Assembly (NCBI GenBank): GCA_018710795.1
Contig: DVJH01000076.1
Location: 1 to 6,389 of the forward strand
Direction: 5' to 3'
Source of the DNA: Candidatus Galligastranaerophilus gallistercoris
Lineage (GTDB): Bacteria; Cyanobacteriota; Vampirovibrionia; Gastranaerophilales; Gastranaerophilaceae
DNA: 6,389 nucleotides
The position numbers and the translations under genes are program-made. The notes beneath the pieces are model-generated. The model did not search any database and had not been told where the DNA came from. It worked only from the letters and a program-made list of their open reading frames with translations. Positions 1 to 6,363 of the stretch are shown here, piece after piece. Every line of letters begins with the position of its first letter. Position 1 is the first letter of the stretch.

Positions 1-1
1 C

Positions 2-2725
2 GATGAAAATATCGACGGTGAATCATACGTTTGGGACGCAATGATGAGTTTTCCTCTGGAATCGTTAAATATGTCCCCCGAGCTTCTCGGCGTTCTTTCA
101 ACTCCTTATATCACGCCGCGCCCGTCATCAAAGGGAAACCCGAGCGCAAACAATAACGAAATATATGAAGATGCGGTAAATAATACCGAATTGTCGCCTA
201 CCATGCAAAAAGTATACGGCAAATTCTACAGCATGCTTTTAGAAATAATGAACGACATTGATATTGAAAATGCCGAAAATAACAACTTATCAAAAATGCT
301 TTTGTGCGGCAATATGGATAAAAAAGACCTGACGCCTTACGGAAAATATTTTGTTTCAATGGCAATGAACGACATCATGACCTTCTTTGCAACGGAAAGC
401 CTCTTTGAAACGGGAACGTACGATAAAAAACTGCAGGACGGCAAAGTTGTCTATACAAAAGAAGATTTTGAAAACGGAAATTACGGCAGCAAAAAAGAAT
501 TAACGCTGAAAAAACTCGGCATCAACGGTGCGGACACCCCGAAAGCCGAAGCGGAACAGGTTGCCAAAAAAATGTTGAACGGAATCAAAAATCTTAAAGA
601 AGATAAACCGCTTCAATATGAAGGTTTTGTACAATATCTGAAAGATGAATACTTAAGCCACCCCGTTGAAGATTATAAAATGGCGGAAGCAATCGTGGAT
701 CAAACGGGCGCAGGCTTAAACTGGCGTTTTGACGCGGCAAAAGACGTTGCCGACTGGTATGACGTTAAAGATAAGCAAACAATAAGCGCACAAAGCGCAA
801 TGGATGATGTTATTAATTTCTGGAAACCTTTCGTTAAACAGGTAAGAGATATTAACCCCTCGTCATACATAATAGGCGAAATTACATCGCTCGGCGATTT
901 CGATAATTATGACTGGGGCAAATACCTTAGAGACAGTGTCGAAGAAAAAGACCCCGCATCCTGGACAAGCCTTAAGCCTGAACGTGTATATTACGAAGAA
1001 ACGGGTGTTACAACGGGAAGCAACTATAACGTATATTTCGGATTATATCCCGAATTGTTCGGAAGAAGCGTCGAACACGGTTATTTGAGCAACGGTGAAA
1101 ACGGCGCATTCCGCTCTATTTCCAACTTCATGAAAAAAACAAACGAATTTGTAAATCCGAATGAAGCGGGCAGAGTATTTGAAGAATTCATACAGCAAAG
1201 CCACATCTTCCTTGATAACCATGACAAACCCAGAGTCGCACACTTAATGGCGGTTGATGCGGATTTGTTCTGGAGCAACTTTAAAGATAATAAACAAAGC
1301 GATGTAGAACGTGCGGAAAAATATCTGCAAAGAGATTTTACGCACAAAATAACACATAAAGACGGAACAACGGAAGTGAAAAAAATGGTCGATGATGACG
1401 TAAGTTCAAAAGCCGTTGCCGTTGCGGAAAAATATTATCAATATTTTGAAAAAGAAGGTGCCGAAATAGAAAAAGACCAGCTGCAAATCATAAAAGACGC
1501 AATTTCGCACCTTGCAAACGGTTACAAATATAAAACAAACGAAAAAGAACCCGACTTCAAAAAAGCCGAGTCATTCGGAAGCAGACCTTTTGAAATCACA
1601 ATCGAACATATAATGGAACAGGCAAAATCAATGGGTCTTAATCCCAAATACGATACAAAAGAATTAAAAGACGCCGTATTAAAAGATATGACCGAACCCT
1701 ACAGAACAAAACAAACCGCCATCTGGGAAATGATGACCGGTACAACAGGCACGCCCACGCTGTTTGCGGGAGACGAATACGCACAAACCGGAAGCGAAAG
1801 AAAATCCAAAAACTGGGATTTAGGGTGCAGAAACCTTGTAAGACATGATTGGGTTCACGGCTCGGATGTAAAAGATTATGTCGTTGAATTTAATACGAGA
1901 TTAAATGCGGTTACGGCGCTTCACAAACAAAAGGGCATGCAGCCTCTTGCGGACGGAACACCGATTGTATTAAGCGTACGGAAAAAATCCGAACCGAATA
2001 AACCGGCAAAAGAAGAATTCGGCAAAAAAGAAACCGCGGATGACCTTCTTGAGGGCGCAAAAAAAATTGCATTCCACAGCAATAAAAACGACGCTCTTCA
2101 AAATATAAGGACAATAGGAAAAACAATCGTTGAAGATGCGGAAACAAAAACACCGGAACAAATAATTGCCGAACTTGAAAAAATGGACAAAGACGAGCTT
2201 AAAGAAAAGCTTGTTAAAAGATACAAAGAAATTAAAGCCGAAAACGAAGGTCTTTATAACTGGATTAAACAAAATTCGGAAGTAAAAGAACCGAACCATG
2301 TTCCGACCGAAGTGGGCGGCATATATAAATATAATGATAAAAACGAAGCGGTTTTAAGCGTCTTTACGAATGCTTATATCCCTGAAAACCCCGAAAGTCC
2401 TCTTATGGAAGAAAACAATCTGAAGGCAAAAGACAAGCCCAAATTATCCGACATAAGATTAATAGATACAAAAGGCAGATTAGCGGATAAGCCGGGAACG
2501 GTCTATACAAAAATGAGCTATTTCAACCGTTTCGGACAGTATCTTGAAAGCGGGCAATACATTCTGCAAAGCGACGGAACACTTAAAAACAAAGACGGAA
2601 AAGACGAAATATTGGATTCGACCGTAACGTTCTTCAGAAAAGAACCCGAAGGCAAACAAACGTCAAATAATACTTCGTTTAAAGGCAAAAAAGTTTACAC
2701 GTCTTATTCAAAACCGATAGGTTAA
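2..2725 (+). CDS. GH13 alpha-amylase-family glycoside hydrolase, 5'-truncated by window edge
   Basis: Glycoside hydrolase of the GH13 alpha-amylase clan, expected to hydrolyse or rearrange alpha-1,4/1,6-glucans. The frame is open to base 2, and the in-frame ATGs at 41 and 44 have no Shine-Dalgarno sequence, so the real start is outside the window. Numbering from the ATG at 41: region II is WRFDAAKD with nucleophile Asp231 (731-733); region III is IIGEITSLGDF with acid/base Glu280 (878-880); region IV is FLDNHDKPR with His394 and Asp395 (1220-1225). GTPTLFAGDEYAQTG at 570-584 matches the end of the barrel, and NLVRHDWV follows. Region I (DVVxNH-like) is not visible and must lie upstream. Long, mostly helical, charged inserts occur before region II and between region IV and the barrel end; residues about 650-760 are Lys/Glu-rich helix, followed by a beta-rich C-terminal part. 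The tail carries NTSFKG (876-882 region) and ends SYSKPIG. The subfamily and cell location cannot be told without the N-terminus. Confidence 0.88.
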   Translation, partial: DENIDGESYVWDAMMSFPLESLNMSPELLGVLSTPYITPRPSSKGNPSANNNEIYEDAVNNTELSPTMQKVYGKFYSMLLEIMNDIDIENAENNNLSKMLLCGNMDKKDLTPYGKYFVSMAMNDIMTFFATESLFETGTYDKKLQDGKVVYTKEDFENGNYGSKKELTLKKLGINGADTPKAEAEQVAKKMLNGIKNLKEDKPLQYEGFVQYLKDEYLSHPVEDYKMAEAIVDQTGAGLNWRFDAAKDVADWYDVKDKQTISAQSAMDDVINFWKPFVKQVRDINPSSYIIGEITSLGDFDNYDWGKYLRDSVEEKDPASWTSLKPERVYYEETGVTTGSNYNVYFGLYPELFGRSVEHGYLSNGENGAFRSISNFMKKTNEFVNPNEAGRVFEEFIQQSHIFLDNHDKPRVAHLMAVDADLFWSNFKDNKQSDVERAEKYLQRDFTHKITHKDGTTEVKKMVDDDVSSKAVAVAEKYYQYFEKEGAEIEKDQLQIIKDAISHLANGYKYKTNEKEPDFKKAESFGSRPFEITIEHIMEQAKSMGLNPKYDTKELKDAVLKDMTEPYRTKQTAIWEMMTGTTGTPTLFAGDEYAQTGSERKSKNWDLGCRNLVRHDWVHGSDVKDYVVEFNTRLNAVTALHKQKGMQPLADGTPIVLSVRKKSEPNKPAKEEFGKKETADDLLEGAKKIAFHSNKNDALQNIRTIGKTIVEDAETKTPEQIIAELEKMDKDELKEKLVKRYKEIKAENEGLYNWIKQNSEVKEPNHVPTEVGGIYKYNDKNEAVLSVFTNAYIPENPESPLMEENNLKAKDKPKLSDIRLIDTKGRLADKPGTVYTKMSYFNRFGQYLESGQYILQSDGTLKNKDGKDEILDSTVTFFRKEPEGKQTSNNTSFKGKKVYTSYSKPIG

Positions 2726-2727
2726 AA

Positions 2728-3384
2728 TTACTTAAAAGCGGGAAATGCTATAATGCTGTTATCATCAAGGCGCCAGCGCATCCAGCCCGTTTTTGTAATG
2801 CCGTCATACGTTGTAACTTTAACAAGCATCCAATCATCCGATAAAAGCCAGAGCGCAATATGTTTCGGATAATAAAAATCATCAACCATGGTATTATTTT
2901 CATCGGGTCCCGAATAAAGTTTTTTATATTTATCGGGTGTATTTCTGAATAAATATACGCCGTATTTTCTTCCGTATATATCAAGCAGATTTTCCCACGA
3001 AATAAAATCCGTAAACTCGGATTTTTTAACCCACCCGAAAAGTTTTTTTGACTGGTCATAACAAATGTAAAACCAGTTATCATAATCCCCTTCAACGCTG
3101 AATAAGGCAATATCGTTTTCGGGAACAAACGCAACAAAAGAATCTTCGGCGCTGCATTTTTTTATTCCCTGTTTTTTGCATGAAAAATAATTCTTATCAA
3201 TGTTAAAAATTGCAACGGGAGGAGTTTTATCATCATCCGAAGGATATACGTTTATGCTTCCTTTTGCGCTCATAAGCCCCGAGCCGAAATGATAAAGCGA
3301 ATTTGTATATGCGGGCATATAATCCGCAAAAGAAGGAGCCGATAAAAAAATTAAACACAAAACAACAAATAAAATTTTCCTCAT
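2728..3384 (-). CDS. Secreted protein with two SH3-like modules (218 aa), hypothetical
   Basis: Exported protein of unknown function. The ATG at 3384 was chosen because it opens a clear signal peptide: MRK, then hydrophobic residues 4-16, then a PSFA site predicting cleavage after Ala20 before DYMP. There is no lipobox, so it is probably soluble in the periplasm or outside the cell. The frame stays open 83 codons further upstream, but that part reads only AT-rich intergenic DNA. The mature part shows two related units: IAL at 92-94 followed by Trp104 and GWVKK at 117-121, and IAL at 176-178 followed by Trp185 and GWMRW at 200-204. The IAL-to-GW spacing is 25 and 24 residues. This pattern of a hydrophobic strand, a Trp and a closing GWV resembles bacterial SH3-like (SH3b) domains that bind cell wall or protein partners; the assignment is inferred from pattern alone. 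Cys69, Cys77 and Cys108 could form a disulfide. It is divergent from the GHKL gene and convergent with the amylase gene. Confidence 0.82.
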   Translation of the reverse strand: MRKILFVVLCLIFLSAPSFADYMPAYTNSLYHFGSGLMSAKGSINVYPSDDDKTPPVAIFNIDKNYFSCKKQGIKKCSAEDSFVAFVPENDIALFSVEGDYDNWFYICYDQSKKLFGWVKKSEFTDFISWENLLDIYGRKYGVYLFRNTPDKYKKLYSGPDENNTMVDDFYYPKHIALWLLSDDWMLVKVTTYDGITKTGWMRWRLDDNSIIAFPAFK

Positions 3385-3398
3385 ATATATATTATATT

Positions 3399-3402
3399 TC
3401 CT
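3399..3402 (-). promoter_or_regulatory. Ribosome-binding site of the SH3-like gene
   Basis: The minus strand reads AGGA here, within GGGTTAGGAAATAT, ahead of the ATG at 3384. The gap is 14 bases, longer than usual, but there is no better purine tract and no standard start codon nearer the site. It supports the ATG that begins the signal peptide rather than the longer open frame. Confidence 0.5.
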
Positions 3403-3455
3403 AACCCGTAAAAAATAAAAGAAGTAAATGTAAAGTATTTGTAATATAAAAAAAC

Positions 3456-3483
3456 ATTCTATAAAAAACGGGGCAATAATCAA
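3456..3483 (-). promoter_or_regulatory. Candidate sigma70-type promoter for the SH3-like gene
   Basis: Read on the minus strand: TTGATT (3483-3478) as -35, 16 bases, then TAGAAT (3461-3456) as -10, which matches five of six consensus bases. This would give a leader of about 65 bases. In DNA this AT-rich such matches occur by chance, so support is modest. Confidence 0.3.
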
Positions 3484-3517
3484 AACAATAAAAAGTTTAT
3501 ATAAATATATAAAGGTT

Positions 3518-3521
3518 AGGA
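3518..3521 (+). promoter_or_regulatory. Ribosome-binding site deciding the TTG start of the GHKL-zincin gene
   Basis: AGGA lies 10 bases before TTG at 3532. An in-frame TAA at 3526-3528 rules out any earlier start, and the next ATG (3595, residue 22) has no Shine-Dalgarno-like sequence. A TTG start is therefore the best reading, and it retains the N-terminal NFKG peptide. Confidence 0.65.
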
Positions 3522-3531
3522 TATATAAAAA

Positions 3532-6150
3532 TTGGACATAAAAAACTTTAATATAAATTTTAAAGGAAACATAAACGGCGCCGATAAAACCCGGATGAAT
3601 CCGTTTATAAAATGCAAACAAGATAAATTTCAAAAAACCGAAAGTTCTGCCGAAACGGAAGAAATAAAAACATACGCGGCACCCCCTAAAAAAAATATAA
3701 ATTTTAATAAAAAAGATAAAATGATTATCGGAAGCTCAATTGCGGCAATTGCTGCAACAATCGCATTATGCGTTCAGGGAGTAAAAAACGGAAACCTCCA
3801 AAAAGTAATAAACAATTTGGAACAGGAATTAAATAGCGCAAATTCAACAATCAGGAAATTCCAGCAGGAAATAACAAATAATGTCGAAGAATCTTACAGG
3901 CAAAGTGCAACCATAAATGAATATGCGGGGATAATAGGAAAATTAAGAGACAATCTTGAAACATTAAGCACACAATCGGATGACATAAAAGGTCTGAAAG
4001 CTTCATGGATTGAAAAATATAGAAACACGCTTTTAGATTCCCCTCTTTCATATGATCCGATAGCGGATGCGCCAAGGGCGGCAAAAAACGGAGAAGAAAC
4101 ATATAATATAGTATTTAAAAAACTTGACGGGATAATAAACCCCAAACAAAAAGATACATTCACCCCTTCTTTAATCTCAAAACTTGAAGCCGGCGAAGAC
4201 ATTGAAATTCCTTTAATAAGGGTTAAAAATTCTCCCGAAGATATAAAACGTGCAAGCATAGATACAACGGGTCCTTCATTATTCAGATTGGGGCAGTATG
4301 AATCTGCGGGCATGAAATTAAATTACGGCAAAAGGACAAACTGGTCCGATAAAAAAGTTGCACGTGATATTATGCAAAATTTCTATGACGCAAATAATTA
4401 TACGCTGGATGGCGTCGGGGTATCGATAAAACGGGCAGATGGCGGATATAAAATAAGAGTAACGGGAAACGGTGTATATAATTGCGGCGAAATGCTCGAA
4501 ATGGGCTCGGGAAATAAACTCGCCAAAAGTCCCTATAATGCGGGCGGATTTGGCGAAGGCTCAAGAATAGTTGTTGCAAACCTTTTGGGGCAGGGAAAAA
4601 CAAGCGCCGTAAAATACGGAAGCGCGGACTGGCAGATTGAATTTATTCCAAAAGGCGAATCAATAGTAAGAAAAACCGAAAAAACCGAAGAAATTCTTGA
4701 CGGAAACTTTATTGAATTTACAACAAAAGATAAAGGATTTGTCCAATCGTTTATAGAATCGCTTAATTTCTTTAAAAATTCAAATAACCCCGATTTTAAA
4801 GACCTGACATATGAAAGCAGGGATTTTGCATTTAAAATATTATCGCCCGATGAAAAAGGCAATTTATATCTGACACAAAGGTTTGAATGCGGAGCGCCCG
4901 AAAAATGGGACGAAAGCATGAGCGGCTTAAGTCTTATTTTTAACAGAAAACCTGACCCCGAAAAATTTAAACAACTCTGCGGCAGAGAATTTCAAACGGG
5001 AAGAGACAGGGTATATATTACACCTGATGATATTTCTAATCTGACAAAATACTTTGCCCAAGATATGACCGATGAAGATTTGCTTCAAACAATTATAAAA
5101 ACGCAAAATTTCTGGGTTAAAAACGATAAAACCAAAGACGCAAAAGAAATGGAAGAATTCATAAAATCGCTCTGCTTGATTGCGCAGCAAAGAAATTTAA
5201 AAATAGATTTTAGAGATATAAAACTTTGCGAACCGATAAGGTATATGAGCAATGAAGCCAAAAAATATTTAAAAGGGCTCGGATACGAATTCAGCGATTC
5301 ATCTTTGGAATTATCAAAAATCGGATTAAAAACATCAAGCGAAATACTGGCACAGTGCTCTGAGCATACACCGAAAATCCCGACAAAAGCGGAAATTCAA
5401 AAATTAAAAATACTTGAAGAAGCAACGGGAGCGCTGCAAGAAGGCTTGCAGACAACGTATGCGGAAAAATTAAGAAAATTATTTAAAGATGCAGCTCCGT
5501 ATATAAAAATAGATAAAGATTATAAATGCCACACGATTATGGAAGAGCTGCGCAAATGTAAAAAATATGCAAATGAACCTTTTATTAAAAAGTACGAAAG
5601 GTCATTTGACCTCACGGACGCCGACACGGAGCGTTTTCAAAGAGATTTTATTGAATTTATAAGAGAAAAAATAAAAACGCTTGATTACAACGATGAAGCC
5701 GAAATAAAAACGCTGTCAAACGCAATTCAAAACGCGGTCCTTGCGGAAAATAACACGGCAAGACAATATAAAACACAGCTTCAAAATTTAAATATTATCA
5801 CAAGAGCCGATGTCAAAAGGCCGAGATTTATTCATGAAAGAATAAACGAACCCGGAAGTTCGACATTGGCGGAAGCAATTATAGAAAAGAAAAACGGCTA
5901 CGGCCCCGGAGAATATATGGGGCACTGGATAGACAGAGACTATTTAAACTCGGGCAATTTTTACGAACTTCTTGCAACCTGGGCGCATGAAATCACGCAC
6001 AAATCGGGCGGCGACGGCAGCAGCGAATTTACATATAAATTAACCGACTTAATCGAACAAATAGCTCAATCGTTAAATAATAATCCGATAACAAATGCGA
6101 AATTAAGCGCTCTTGAAGAATTATTTAACGAAATACCCAAAAATAATTAA
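3532..6150 (+). CDS. Membrane-anchored GHKL (HSP90/HATPase-like) protein with C-terminal HExxH zincin segment
   Basis: An 872-residue multidomain protein that I cannot match to a named gene. Residues 1-62 form a polar tail with NINFKG at 7-12. Residues 64-82 are one membrane helix preceded by KKDK. Residues 86-155 look like coiled coil. Residues about 270-400 show a GHKL fold: an N-box DIMQNFYDAN (279-288) with Asn283, a strand IRVTGNGVYN (308-317) where DNGxGM is expected, GSGNK (325-329), and the intact glycine loop GGFGEGS (338-344). The usual N-box Glu is Asp279, and the adenine-binding Asp is replaced by Gly312, so ATP binding is uncertain. Residues about 500-760 are mainly helical with no motif I know. 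At the C-terminus, a strand WIDRDYL (799-805) leads to AHEITHKSGGDGSSEF (818-833). His819, Glu820 and His823 form a zinc-peptidase-type HExxH, and Asp828 or Glu832 could be the third ligand. The combination suggests an ATP-sensing or chaperone-like membrane protein with peptidase activity; that role is inference. Confidence 0.87.
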   Translation: MDIKNFNINFKGNINGADKTRMNPFIKCKQDKFQKTESSAETEEIKTYAAPPKKNINFNKKDKMIIGSSIAAIAATIALCVQGVKNGNLQKVINNLEQELNSANSTIRKFQQEITNNVEESYRQSATINEYAGIIGKLRDNLETLSTQSDDIKGLKASWIEKYRNTLLDSPLSYDPIADAPRAAKNGEETYNIVFKKLDGIINPKQKDTFTPSLISKLEAGEDIEIPLIRVKNSPEDIKRASIDTTGPSLFRLGQYESAGMKLNYGKRTNWSDKKVARDIMQNFYDANNYTLDGVGVSIKRADGGYKIRVTGNGVYNCGEMLEMGSGNKLAKSPYNAGGFGEGSRIVVANLLGQGKTSAVKYGSADWQIEFIPKGESIVRKTEKTEEILDGNFIEFTTKDKGFVQSFIESLNFFKNSNNPDFKDLTYESRDFAFKILSPDEKGNLYLTQRFECGAPEKWDESMSGLSLIFNRKPDPEKFKQLCGREFQTGRDRVYITPDDISNLTKYFAQDMTDEDLLQTIIKTQNFWVKNDKTKDAKEMEEFIKSLCLIAQQRNLKIDFRDIKLCEPIRYMSNEAKKYLKGLGYEFSDSSLELSKIGLKTSSEILAQCSEHTPKIPTKAEIQKLKILEEATGALQEGLQTTYAEKLRKLFKDAAPYIKIDKDYKCHTIMEELRKCKKYANEPFIKKYERSFDLTDADTERFQRDFIEFIREKIKTLDYNDEAEIKTLSNAIQNAVLAENNTARQYKTQLQNLNIITRADVKRPRFIHERINEPGSSTLAEAIIEKKNGYGPGEYMGHWIDRDYLNSGNFYELLATWAHEITHKSGGDGSSEFTYKLTDLIEQIAQSLNNNPITNAKLSALEELFNEIPKNN

Positions 6151-6176
6151 ATCGGTTTAAATAAGAATTCCGATTT
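6149..6176 (+). terminator. Weak hairpin at the end of the GHKL-zincin gene
   Basis: AAATCGG (6149-6155) and CCGATTT (6170-6176) form a 7-base-pair stem around a 14-base loop, starting within the stop codon. No proper T-run follows (GTTACAAG), so it is either a weak terminator or a 3'-end stabilising hairpin. Confidence 0.35.
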
Positions 6177-6200
6177 GTTACAAGATGTAAAGTGCTTAAC

Positions 6201-6228
6201 TTGACTATGCACATTGAGGGAGTATGCT
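6201..6228 (+). promoter_or_regulatory. Candidate promoter for the right-edge gene
   Basis: TTGACT (6201-6206) matches the -35 consensus at five of six bases. It is followed after 16 bases by TATGCT (6223-6228), a four-of-six -10 match. TATATA lies immediately downstream. Transcription from here would give the right-edge gene a leader of roughly 125-130 bases. Confidence 0.4.
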
Positions 6229-6237
6229 TATATAAGC
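6226..6237. repeat. Perfect 12-base palindrome GCTTATATAAGC overlapping the promoter candidate
   Basis: GCTTATATAAGC is identical to its reverse complement and overlaps the proposed -10 and transcription start area, a place where a dimeric repressor or activator could bind. It is a sequence observation only; the operator role is inference. Confidence 0.4.
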
Positions 6238-6309
6238 TAAAATTGTCATGATTATGGATAAATTTCACTTTTTTCATACTCTGATAATTTTTAAAACCAA
6301 GCAATGGCA

Positions 6310-6338
6310 ACAATTATTCAGCTGAATTAACAAATTGT
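6310..6338. repeat. Nested inverted repeats upstream of the right-edge gene
   Basis: ACAATT (6310-6315) and AATTGT (6333-6338) are inverted copies enclosing the perfect 12-base palindrome ATTCAGCTGAAT (6316-6327). In RNA this could fold as a small stem-loop just ahead of the ribosome-binding site; as DNA it could be a protein-binding site. I recognise no riboswitch class. Confidence 0.35.
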
Positions 6339-6351
6339 AATTACATATATT

Positions 6352-6356
6352 AGAGG
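6352..6356 (+). promoter_or_regulatory. Ribosome-binding site of the right-edge gene
   Basis: AGAGG lies seven bases before the ATG at 6364, the best Shine-Dalgarno match and spacing in the window. It is the main support for calling a gene from so few codons. Confidence 0.55.
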
Positions 6357-6363
6357 TATTTAG

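Larger units (their letters stand above)
3385..3531. other. Divergent AT-rich intergenic region with inverted GGTTAGGA elements
   Basis: This 147-base gap separates two divergent genes and must hold both of their control regions. The plus strand carries TCCTAACC at 3399-3406 and its exact reverse complement GGTTAGGA at 3514-3521, so both genes have the same eight bases ahead of their starts, each including the Shine-Dalgarno AGGA. For the plus-strand gene, TATAAA at 3500-3505 is a possible -10 but lacks a good -35. An alternative pairing is TTGTAA (3439-3444) with TATAAA (3460-3465), whose 15-base spacer is short. No tRNA, coding or hairpin structure stands out. Confidence 0.5.

Noticed and set aside
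41..46. ATG ATG as the true start of the amylase gene
   Set aside because: No Shine-Dalgarno sequence precedes it, the frame is open to the window edge, and GH13 region I must lie upstream.
1911..2299. Minus-strand open frames opposite the amylase gene
   Set aside because: They mirror a strongly supported coding region, encode Phe-rich low-complexity sequence, and have no signals of their own.
3355..3357. Lipoprotein lipobox at Cys10 of the SH3-like protein
   Set aside because: The Cys lies within the hydrophobic core only ten residues in and is preceded by Leu, not Gly/Ala/Ser; the PSFA site is a better cleavage point.
3385..3633. Upstream extension of the minus-strand SH3-like gene to 301 residues
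   Set aside because: The added 83 residues are a translation of AT-rich intergenic DNA, overlap the start of the GHKL gene, and would bury the signal peptide beginning at MRKILF.
5998..6018. Metzincin-type HExxHxxGxxH/D zinc site
   Set aside because: Gly826 falls at the right place, but the third-ligand position is Gly829; Asp828 is one residue too early, so the metzincin pattern does not fit exactly.
6149..6176. Strong intrinsic terminator
   Set aside because: The stem is only seven base pairs with a 14-base loop and no T-run follows; it is kept only as a weak hairpin.
6125..6313. Minus-strand open frame of 62 residues
   Set aside because: It overlaps the end of the GHKL gene and the proposed promoter, has low-complexity composition, and shows no domain; it is most likely chance.
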